Source: DATKUC01 sp964577375
Lineage (GTDB): Bacteria; Spirochaetota; Spirochaetia; DSM-27196; DATKUC01
Reading direction: 5' to 3'
NCBI GenBank assembly: GCA_964577375.1
Contig: CAZNYW010000004.1
Span: 52,465 to 116,464, forward strand
Length of the DNA: 64,000 bases
Positions 35,696 through 43,183 of this stretch are shown piece after piece. The first letter of the stretch is position 1; every line of letters begins with the position of its first letter. Made by a program: the position numbers and the translations under genes. Below the pieces are notes generated by a model. The model did no database searches and was not told where the DNA came from. It saw only the letters and a program-made list of their open reading frames with translations.

Positions 35696-36334
35696 TCAGC
35701 AGTGGTTTCTGCGTCCCATTTTGACCGAAAGTACCGCGTACCCGGAGGAAAGATCCTCCTTCTGCACAATCACTCCCTGCGGCACCTTCAGTTTGATGTT
35801 GGTGAAGTTCCAGATCGCGCGAATGCCGTTTTCGATGAGCAGCTCCGCCGTCTGCTGCGCCTGAGGCGAAGGCACGGTCAGCACGGCAATATCGATGGAG
35901 AGCCTGCGAATGCATTCGCTTACCTGAGAAAGCGGGTAGACCGGCACCTTGTTGACGGTCGACGCGATCTTCGAATTGTCGGTATCCAGCGCAGCGACGA
36001 TATTCAGCCCATGCCTCGGAAACTCGGTGTAGCCCGATAGAGCGGTACCGAGGTTTCCGGCACCGACGACGACCGCATTGTGCGGCTGATTCCATTGAAG
36101 GAAGCCGTTGATCGCCTCGATGAGCTTCTCCACAGGAAAGCCGATTCTCGGCTTTCCTACGATTCCGGTTACCGCGAGATCCTTTCGTACCTGAATTGGC
36201 TCGAGCTCCAGCTCGTCGGCGATGACGGTGCCCGAAATGAACTCCTTGCCGTCTCTTCTTGCAGCCTCAATGACGTGGAGATAGCCTGGGAGTCTCTTGA
36301 TCGTCGGCATACTGGCCAACTTGATCGATCTCAT
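35696..36334 (-). CDS. rex: Redox-sensing transcriptional repressor Rex
   Basis: A 212-residue repressor: an N-terminal winged helix (1-80) with ELELEPIQVRKDLA, then a Rossmann fold (85-190) with VVVGAGNLGTALSGY that binds NADH. Rising NADH releases Rex from DNA and derepresses fermentation genes. The ATG at 36334 follows AAGGAG. It heads the rex-methyltransferase-lipoprotein run. I saw no clear Rex operator (TTGTGAA-N6-TTCACAA) next to it. Confidence 0.95.
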   Translation of the reverse strand: MRSIKLASMPTIKRLPGYLHVIEAARRDGKEFISGTVIADELELEPIQVRKDLAVTGIVGKPRIGFPVEKLIEAINGFLQWNQPHNAVVVGAGNLGTALSGYTEFPRHGLNIVAALDTDNSKIASTVNKVPVYPLSQVSECIRRLSIDIAVLTVPSPQAQQTAELLIENGIRAIWNFTNIKLKVPQGVIVQKEDLSSGYAVLSVKMGRRNHC

Positions 36335-36505
36335 TCGATGCTCCTTGAAAACCGAACTCTACCGGTCCCGAAAACGCACTAGCCGCCGGCATACGCGACA
36401 GTCTAAGGAGAATATTATATCGAATGAACCCGTGTCTGTGTAGTGGAAACACTATATGTAAAAGAGGCTTTCCGGAAACGGCTATTTCGCGTTACCATTG
36501 GTGCG

Positions 36506-37684
36506 ATGCAGAATGTTGCTGAGGAGGTGGAGCTCAAGGTCGAAAAGATCGTCGCCGGCGGCGACGGGCTGTGCAGAAGCGGTGCCGACGGCCGGGTGAT
36601 CTTCGTGCCCTTCGTTCTTGCCGGGGAAAGGGTCCGCGCCACATTGCGCAGCCGGCGCTCAGATTTTGGACGGGGCGAGCCGGCAGAGATAATCGAACCA
36701 TCGCCGGAGCGGATCAAGCCGCCCTGTCCCTATTTCGGCCGCTGCGGCGGCTGCGATCTGCAACAGATGAATTACGCAGAGCAGCTTCGACAGAAGCTTG
36801 TCATCGTCCAGGATGCCTTCGGAAGGGTGGGGCGGATTGATCTACCCTCGCTGTCGATTGTCCCATCGCAACCGTTCGCTTACCGAAACCGCGTCCAGTT
36901 TCACAGAAACACGTCGGGAGAAATCGGTTTCATGGCACGAGCGTCCAACGACGTTGTACCAATCGAGAAGTGTCTCATCGCAGCCCCGGAAATCAACAGC
37001 TTTCTCGCATCTTACGGGCACGGAGGCGATCCCACGACGCGCCGATTCTCCGTGCTCGCCTATCAGGGCAATTGCGTTGTCGAAGGCGAGGAGGGTACTC
37101 TACCGTTCAAGCTTCTTGGAAAGCGGTTCCGCCTGGCCGCCGGCAGCTTTGCGCAGAGTAATCTTTCCATGCTCGAGAAGCTCGTGCCGTGGGTCTGCGA
37201 CGGCCTTGCAGGGGAGAGCGCTGCAGATCTGTACGGTGGAGTGGGGCTCTTCTCCCTCTTCCTGCGGGACCGATTCCGGACCGTTCACCTTGTGGAGTCG
37301 GGCCGCGGGGCGATCCGCCTCGCACGTGAGAATCTCAAGGCCGGGGGACCGGAGGCGGAGGGGCGTGTGGAGGTGCACGCCGCGCGTGCCGAAGAGTGGC
37401 TTTCCCGCGATCGCAGGAGGGCTGCTATGGATGCAGTTGTGGTGGATCCGCCCCGCCAGGGGCTCTCCTCGCAGGCGCGAAAGCTTTTATCGCAATGCGG
37501 TGCGGCGCGGATTGTCTATGTCTCTTGTGATCCTGTTACGCTCGCGCGCGACTGTGCTGCTCTGACCGCGGCGGACTATCTGATAGACGATTGCATGCTC
37601 TTCGACTTTTATCCGCAGACCGCGCACATTGAGGCCGTAGTCCGGCTTTCGCGGAAGGGACGCGATGAAACGGCGGCGCGATAG
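36506..37684 (+). CDS. rlmD: 23S rRNA (uracil-C5)-methyltransferase, RumA/RlmD type
   Basis: A 392-residue TrmA/RumA family enzyme. An N-terminal TRAM domain (5-60) precedes the iron-sulfur cysteines CPYFGRCGGC and a fourth Cys in EKC. The catalytic Cys is in IVYVSCDPVTLARDC. The ATG at 36506 fits the TRAM start; a GTG at 36443 gives an unneeded extension. Which uracil (U747 or U1939 in E. coli numbering) is modified is not clear. It overlaps the next gene by 20 bases. Confidence 0.93.
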   Translation: MQNVAEEVELKVEKIVAGGDGLCRSGADGRVIFVPFVLAGERVRATLRSRRSDFGRGEPAEIIEPSPERIKPPCPYFGRCGGCDLQQMNYAEQLRQKLVIVQDAFGRVGRIDLPSLSIVPSQPFAYRNRVQFHRNTSGEIGFMARASNDVVPIEKCLIAAPEINSFLASYGHGGDPTTRRFSVLAYQGNCVVEGEEGTLPFKLLGKRFRLAAGSFAQSNLSMLEKLVPWVCDGLAGESAADLYGGVGLFSLFLRDRFRTVHLVESGRGAIRLARENLKAGGPEAEGRVEVHAARAEEWLSRDRRRAAMDAVVVDPPRQGLSSQARKLLSQCGAARIVYVSCDPVTLARDCAALTAADYLIDDCMLFDFYPQTAHIEAVVRLSRKGRDETAAR

Positions 37685-39401
37685 ATCCGGACATGCCGCC
37701 CGAACCCTGCTGATGCTGGCGGCAATGGGCACTCTCTTCGCACAGACCGCGGCCGCCCTCGACGGAGCCTCCGGCCGAAGCAGCGAGATTCCGCTTCGCT
37801 GGAGGTATGTTCCCGGTGGGTTGATCCAGGGACCCGTGGTGCCTGCTCCCGACGGAGGGGTCTACTTCGCTGCCGAAGACTGGTATCTCTACCGTATCAA
37901 CGCGGACGGGACGGCGGCGTTCCGGTTCGATATGCGCGGCAAACCGCTGCCGCTCCTTGCTCCGGGGCCGGACGGCTCGGTGATCGCAACCACATCCGAA
38001 GGCCGCACTCTCGCTGTGTCGTCGGCCGGACGCCAGGTCGGTGAAGCGGATGGCGCTGCCGTAGCGGCTCTGTTCAGTGATCCGGCAGGCCTCATCTATA
38101 CGGTCCCAACAGTGTCGCAGCTGGTCTGCAGCAACGTGTCGGGCCGCCGGCTCTGGAGCGTGCAGTTCGATCAGCAGCTTCGGTCAGTTTCGCGCGTCTC
38201 GAACGGCTATCTTCTGTGTGCTGATTCCGGCGGCCGCGTCTACGCACTCGACCGCTGGGGCAGATTCGTCTGGACCACGACGATCGACGCGAAGATTCGT
38301 GCAGCCGAGTATTCCCCCGGCACTTCGCGGATCTTTGTGCTCGCCGAAGACGGAAAGCTCTACTGCCTCAACAGGGCCGGGTGGGTACTGTGGAGCGTGG
38401 CTGCGAATGCCGCCGGCGTTTCCGCGAAGCAGAGCAGGCAGGACTCAGGTGTGCTTCCGGTGCTGTCACCCGCAAACACCCCTATGTCAGTCGGCGCAGA
38501 CGGTCGGGTCTACCTGCTTGGTTCAGACGGTGCGATCTCCTGCTACGGCGAGGCGGGCAAACGCAGCTTCCGGGCGGCGCCGCCGAACGGGCAGTTTACC
38601 GGAATGGTTGCCGGCGCCGGAGGCGTCTACGCGTCGACCGACCAGGGGATGGTTGTTCTCATCGACGGCCGCGGTGTCGCCGTCGCTACAGCTACAACAC
38701 CGGAGGTCACATCACTCGCCAGGCCGTGGGTGATGCCGGACAGCAGCGTCGTTGTCGACGGTGGGAACTGGGTAGTCTATTCGTTTTCGCCGATGGTGCC
38801 GGCGCAGCCCAAGCTGCCGGTGCGGCCCACGCTGCCGGCGCAGAGCCGGGTGGAGTCGTCGGGGTCGGGCCTGGACCGTCCCGCCTGGTCGGATGACCCT
38901 GACTACATATCGCTGAGCTCACGGCTCATCGACGGCGCAGCCCGCGACCGGCAGGGGGCACTCGCGGAGCTCAGGCGGCGCGTTTCGGGGAAACGCCTGC
39001 GAGGTTCGCTGCCCTATGTCTGCTATCTGCTTGGAGCGACACTCGACGGCCGAGTGGTGGCCGCACAGCCAGCCGAGCGCTCCGAAGCCGCGGCCGAGCT
39101 GGGCTACATCGGCACTGTCTGGGCGCGAAACACGCTGCGCACCGCGGCCCGGTCCGAAAATGATCCTGCAGTGCTAGGTGCAATAGCACGTGCGCTCGGG
39201 GAGAGCGCGCCCGACCTCGACGGCGGCACACAACAGGCGCTTCTGGAACTGTTTCTCAAATCCGGAGGGGGGGAGGGAACCGGCCGGCTCGTTCGGGCAA
39301 TCGCCGAAGGTCTTGCGCTCGTCCGGAGGTCGACCGGAGCTCTCACGGCGGCGGGACTGCAGCTCCTGACGAGGCTGAACTCGCTTGGAATTACGCCATA
39401 A
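37665..39401 (+). CDS. Exported PQQ-like beta-propeller protein with HEAT-like C-terminus
   Basis: A 578-residue protein with a signal peptide (TLLMLAAMGTLFAQTAAA). Residues 45-380 show repeated blades such as GGVYFAAEDWYLYRINADG and RVYALDRWGRFVWTTTID, typical of a PQQ/BamB-like propeller. A Pro-rich linker (about 384-400) separates a C-terminal part (about 420-575) with HEAT-like helix pairs (LGYIGTVWARNTLRTAAR). It should act in the periplasm or at the envelope. The start overlaps the rumA stop by 20 bases. Function unknown; BamB-like assembly role not supported by specific residues. Confidence 0.85.
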   Translation: MKRRRDRSGHAARTLLMLAAMGTLFAQTAAALDGASGRSSEIPLRWRYVPGGLIQGPVVPAPDGGVYFAAEDWYLYRINADGTAAFRFDMRGKPLPLLAPGPDGSVIATTSEGRTLAVSSAGRQVGEADGAAVAALFSDPAGLIYTVPTVSQLVCSNVSGRRLWSVQFDQQLRSVSRVSNGYLLCADSGGRVYALDRWGRFVWTTTIDAKIRAAEYSPGTSRIFVLAEDGKLYCLNRAGWVLWSVAANAAGVSAKQSRQDSGVLPVLSPANTPMSVGADGRVYLLGSDGAISCYGEAGKRSFRAAPPNGQFTGMVAGAGGVYASTDQGMVVLIDGRGVAVATATTPEVTSLARPWVMPDSSVVVDGGNWVVYSFSPMVPAQPKLPVRPTLPAQSRVESSGSGLDRPAWSDDPDYISLSSRLIDGAARDRQGALAELRRRVSGKRLRGSLPYVCYLLGATLDGRVVAAQPAERSEAAAELGYIGTVWARNTLRTAARSENDPAVLGAIARALGESAPDLDGGTQQALLELFLKSGGGEGTGRLVRAIAEGLALVRRSTGALTAAGLQLLTRLNSLGITP

Positions 39402-39500
39402 GTGGACGCCGCCCCGCGGCGGGAGCAGGGTTCCGGCGGCCTGAGATAGTGCAATTGGGTCGGATACACGATATAGTAGAAAAACTGAGAGGAGCGCGGC

Positions 39501-41132
39501 ATGAGAAGAGCATATCTGGCGGTCCTGATCTGGGTCTGTGCGCTTTCGCCATCGGTCTTTGGACTGGATGTAAACAAGAGCGAGCTCGAGAGCGTGGCCA
39601 ATCAGCGAATCCAGTTTCTCAACTATCAGGGCCCTCCGCAGAAGGTCGAGACCCGTGAACAGATCAAGGGAATAGGTCGCTCACTGGGCGCCAATCTCCC
39701 GGGAGCAGCCGCTACCCGCGACTATGCCGGGAGATACCGGGTGATTCACGCCGTTGATCCGTCGACCACGCAGGGTCTGGATGCCGATATTTTCATCCTC
39801 GAGAAGGACGCCGAGGTCGACCACATAGATAACGTACGGCTGATCCTGTCCGGTTTTCTGGAAGCCGCCTACGGTTACAGCGAAGCCGACAGCACGCTTC
39901 TTGCCTATTTCACCACCATTTACAACGCCGTCTATCGAGGCAACATGTCCTTTTTCGGCGGCCGCTACAAGGCAATAGTCACAAAGAATCTTTCTGCAGA
40001 GAACGCCGGCATCGCGACGAGCTACAAGGACTGGCCTGGAAAGACCCGTATGGTGATTCCATTGAGTCCGACCGCCGCCCAGGGAGTACTCGGGTCGTTG
40101 AACCCTACCGAGCTGGTCGGACCCCGGGTGATCGACGAGCTGCGCCTGAGACAGGACATGGGCATCGAGCAGCGCAAGGAGATGGTGGATCTTCTCGAGC
40201 GGGTGATCCAGCAGAAACAACAACAGCTGCAGCAGCAACCCTCGCCGCCGGCGACGCAGCAGACTGCCGCCGGTTCTCAACAAAATTCGCAGCAGCCCGC
40301 GCAGCAGCCGCAGCAGAATCAGCAGACAACCCAACAGACGCAACCGTCACAGCAGCAGCAAACCCAGACAGCGCAGAGCCAGCCTTCGAATCCGCAGACC
40401 GCTCAACAACAAAATTCGCAGCAGCAGACGAAGAAGGAAATTCAGCAGCTTCAGCAGGCGGTACGCGAGCAGCGGGACCAGATAGCACGCGACCAGCGGC
40501 TGTTGCTCGATCAGCAACCCGCGCAACCGGCAGTCAATACCGCGGCTCAGAACCTGCTTCCGGTGACCTTCCTTGAGGTCCTGAGCACGCCGAAGACCCG
40601 AAGCAGCACCGAGGGAATCACGGTTCCCAAAGGAAGGCTTGTGAAGGTGAATCCGCTGACCTTCGAACCGGTGCAGATCTCTCCGGTGAAGGTGGTGCTT
40701 GGCCGACACATCGTGCTCGTGGGCCAGGACCAGCGACCGGTAGTCATCGCGGGCAATTCGGGCCTCCCCGAAACGGCCTCTACCGCTGGTTCCAGCTCGA
40801 GCGCCGCCCCGGATCCGCTGAGCAGCGATCCGGCGATGGGTCGGCTCGTCCGCCTCGATCCGCAGACGCTCGCGGTGGACAAGGTGGGGAGCTCGATCAT
40901 CTTTCCCGCGAGCATTCTCGAGCTTCAGGACAACGTGCTCTATGCGATTGTTCACGACACAGGACAGTGGTACCTGGGACGGTTCGATCAGGACCTGAAC
41001 CTCGTCGAGCGTTCGGCCGTAGAGGTCAATCCCTATACTACTATCACGTTCAGCGGCGGGCGCGTCTGGGTACAGACTGCAGATAACCGGATTATTCCGC
41101 TGCTGGTGCAGGATCTGCGGGTGGCGCATTGA
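39501..41132 (+). CDS. P83/100 antigen family protein with Q-rich region
   Basis: A 543-residue protein with a signal peptide (to about residue 20). Conserved P83/100 features known from Borrelia and Treponema are clear: LDVNKSELES, FLNYQGP, EQIKGIGRSLG, TIYNAVYRGNMSFFGG, ENAGIATSYKDWPGKT. Residues about 230-345 are strikingly Gln-rich (runs of QQ, QQQ and QQQQ), in place of the charged coiled repeat seen in Borrelia. A beta-propeller-like C-terminal domain follows. GAGAGGAG precedes the ATG. It follows the propeller protein by 99 bases. Confidence 0.93.
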   Translation: MRRAYLAVLIWVCALSPSVFGLDVNKSELESVANQRIQFLNYQGPPQKVETREQIKGIGRSLGANLPGAAATRDYAGRYRVIHAVDPSTTQGLDADIFILEKDAEVDHIDNVRLILSGFLEAAYGYSEADSTLLAYFTTIYNAVYRGNMSFFGGRYKAIVTKNLSAENAGIATSYKDWPGKTRMVIPLSPTAAQGVLGSLNPTELVGPRVIDELRLRQDMGIEQRKEMVDLLERVIQQKQQQLQQQPSPPATQQTAAGSQQNSQQPAQQPQQNQQTTQQTQPSQQQQTQTAQSQPSNPQTAQQQNSQQQTKKEIQQLQQAVREQRDQIARDQRLLLDQQPAQPAVNTAAQNLLPVTFLEVLSTPKTRSSTEGITVPKGRLVKVNPLTFEPVQISPVKVVLGRHIVLVGQDQRPVVIAGNSGLPETASTAGSSSSAAPDPLSSDPAMGRLVRLDPQTLAVDKVGSSIIFPASILELQDNVLYAIVHDTGQWYLGRFDQDLNLVERSAVEVNPYTTITFSGGRVWVQTADNRIIPLLVQDLRVAH

Positions 41133-41165
41133 GGCCGTCCGCGGCCGGACATCAGGAGTTGATAC

Positions 41166-42743
41166 ATGGCGACATCTCATGGGGCCTTTCAGTGGCGTTC
41201 GATCACGGTCGTCCGCGACTTCAGCGTCGACGAGCAGGTTTATCTCTACGAGAAGACGCGCCGTCTGAAAGAGGCCCTGCGAAACGGCGGAGATTGCAGC
41301 GAGTTCCAGCTCAACCGGCCCGATCTGGGGCTCTATCTGTTCTTCATGGAAGACTCGACGCGGACCAAAGAGTCATTCCGCAATGCCGCGAAGTTCCACA
41401 ACGTCAAGGTGAATGATTTTGTTGCCGAACATTCCTCCTTCAACAAGAAGGAAAGCATAACCGACACCATAAAGATGCTGGTCGGCTACTCCTCGCAGTC
41501 GCTCTTCGTTGTTCGGAGTAAGCTCGAGGGAGTCTGCCGCTGGCTCGAGGCGGCAATAGGGGAGTACGCCGAAAAGGCCTCACTCCCTCCGGTTGCCTTC
41601 ATCAACGCAGGGGACGGACGTCATGAACATCCAACGCAGGAGTTCCTGGACGAGTTCAGTTTCCTCGAACGCATGGCATGGCGGCGCGATGAGATCCACG
41701 TGGCGCTCGTCGGAGACCTCTTCCATGGCCGGACCGTGCACTCGAAGGTGGACGGCCTTCGTGTCTTCGACCACGTCCGCGTCGATCTCGTCGCGCCCGA
41801 GGAGATCGGTATGCCGTCGCACTACATCGAGCAGATGAAGGCGAATGGATTCGACGTCCGGATCTTTCCATCGATCCGTGACTATCTTGCTCAGCCTTCG
41901 GTCGCGAAGATCTGGTACTTCACACGGTTGCAGCTCGAGCGAATGGGAGACAAGCTGCTCGACAAGGAGGCTCAATTTCGACAGGCCGTGACCTTTCAGC
42001 GCGAGTTCCTCTCCCGGGTTCCCGACGGGACGAAGTTCTTCCACCCCCTTCCCCGTCATTCGGTTACACCGACCATACCCCCCTTCCTCGACCGGACCCC
42101 GCTCAACGGCTGGGACGAGCAGTCGATGAACGGCTACTTTACGCGAATAATAGAGCTTGCGATGATAGGCGGCAGGCTCGGTGCCGATTTCCGGGGAGAA
42201 CCGCGATCGGTTCGGGTGTTTCGCGACGATTTTGTGATCGACGCAGAGGTGAGAAAGGCAAGAAAACAGGACTATAAAATCGGCATCAAGCCGGTGGAGA
42301 ACGGAATCGTGATTGACCACATCGGCAAGGGCAGCCCGGTCGACGAAATCTGGCGGCATATCGGAAAGATTCGCGAGATTCTGGATCTCAACGTGGTGAG
42401 CTCCCAGGGCGTCTTCACCTCGCACCAGGAGTCGGGGTTGTTCAAGGGCCTCATTTCGCTGCCGGACATTCACGATTTCGACGAGCGCCAGATCAAAATG
42501 CTCGGTGCGATTGCTCCGCGCTGTACGGTGAACATCATTCGGGAGAGCTCGGTAATAAAGAAGTACCGGCTCGAAATGCCGCCCCGTGTCTACAATCTGC
42601 CCGGAATTTCCTGCAAGAACGAGGACTGCATCTCTTCGCCGGCTCATCACGAACCGGTTCAGGCCGAATTCTACCGCTCCGGGGCGTCGACCTTCGTTTG
42701 CCGCTATTGCGAGCGTCCGCACGAGTTCAAGGAGATCTGGTAG
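41166..42743 (+). CDS. pyrB: Bifunctional aspartate carbamoyltransferase (PyrB-PyrI fusion)
   Basis: A 525-residue fusion for the first committed step of pyrimidine synthesis. Catalytic part (1-330): DSTRTKESF for carbamoyl phosphate, HPTQEFLDEF, and HPLPRHSVTPTI. Regulatory part (350-525): VENGIVIDHIGKG at the nucleotide site, and a four-cysteine zinc site (CKNEDC and CRYC) near the C-terminus. The fusion is seen in Treponema and Thermotoga and should confer CTP feedback in one chain. It lies 33 bases after the P83/100 gene. Confidence 0.95.
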   Translation: MATSHGAFQWRSITVVRDFSVDEQVYLYEKTRRLKEALRNGGDCSEFQLNRPDLGLYLFFMEDSTRTKESFRNAAKFHNVKVNDFVAEHSSFNKKESITDTIKMLVGYSSQSLFVVRSKLEGVCRWLEAAIGEYAEKASLPPVAFINAGDGRHEHPTQEFLDEFSFLERMAWRRDEIHVALVGDLFHGRTVHSKVDGLRVFDHVRVDLVAPEEIGMPSHYIEQMKANGFDVRIFPSIRDYLAQPSVAKIWYFTRLQLERMGDKLLDKEAQFRQAVTFQREFLSRVPDGTKFFHPLPRHSVTPTIPPFLDRTPLNGWDEQSMNGYFTRIIELAMIGGRLGADFRGEPRSVRVFRDDFVIDAEVRKARKQDYKIGIKPVENGIVIDHIGKGSPVDEIWRHIGKIREILDLNVVSSQGVFTSHQESGLFKGLISLPDIHDFDERQIKMLGAIAPRCTVNIIRESSVIKKYRLEMPPRVYNLPGISCKNEDCISSPAHHEPVQAEFYRSGASTFVCRYCERPHEFKEIW

Positions 42744-42763
42744 TCCGCGACGGTGCGGTTCAA

Positions 42764-43168
42764 CTACCTTTTTCGACGATATCGCGGATTGAACAGTCTG
42801 CGGAAGAAGTTCCGGATGGCGGTGAAGATTCTGCGGAAGATTCCGGGATTTTTCAGCTGATCGAGCTTCATGTAGGCTTCGGCCAGCTCGTCGGTGGAGA
42901 AGTTCTTGCGCTGGGTGTTCTCTTCAATCTCCATCTCCAGCTCGCCGACCTCGTCCACATCATCCACAACGCGAACCGCGATGGTCCGCCATCCAAGCCG
43001 TTTCGCCGCCTCCAGGCGACGCTCCCCTGCGATGAGCTCGTGCCGTTCGTTTACCACCACCGGATTCATCAGCCCAAAACGTTTCAGGCTTTCCACGAGA
43101 GGGGTGATATCTCCGAGGCTCTTCCGAATGCGTTTGCGCACACGGATCTCATCGATTCCCATCTGCAC
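42764..43168 (-). CDS. Truncated ParB-like (CTPase-domain) protein with basic amphipathic tail
   Basis: A 134-residue protein. Residues 5-100 are a ParB/Srx-like N-terminal domain with the two nucleotide-binding signatures of the ParB CTPase fold: GERRLEAA (48-55) and ENTQRKNFS (83-91). It has neither the helix-turn-helix nor the C-terminal dimer domain of chromosomal ParB, and no parA is nearby. Residues 108-134 form a basic amphipathic helix rich in Phe, Ile and Arg, resembling a membrane-targeting helix. The start is GTG at 43168 with GGGAGG nine bases upstream. It lies 15 bases behind the PBP1A gene and is co-transcribed with it. Confidence 0.82.
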   Translation of the reverse strand: MQMGIDEIRVRKRIRKSLGDITPLVESLKRFGLMNPVVVNERHELIAGERRLEAAKRLGWRTIAVRVVDDVDEVGELEMEIEENTQRKNFSTDELAEAYMKLDQLKNPGIFRRIFTAIRNFFRRLFNPRYRRKR

Positions 43169-43183
43169 GGGACGAGACCTCCC

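Noticed and set aside
34674..36095. A long minus-strand open frame joining a Rex-region sequence to the methyltransferase
   Set aside because: The first 130 or so residues are a shifted-frame shadow of rex with no family likeness; only the part from about 35681 is real.
40200..40540. CAG/CAA-rich stretch as a possible repeat or mobile element
   Set aside because: It is in frame inside the P83/100 gene and codes for its Gln-rich block.
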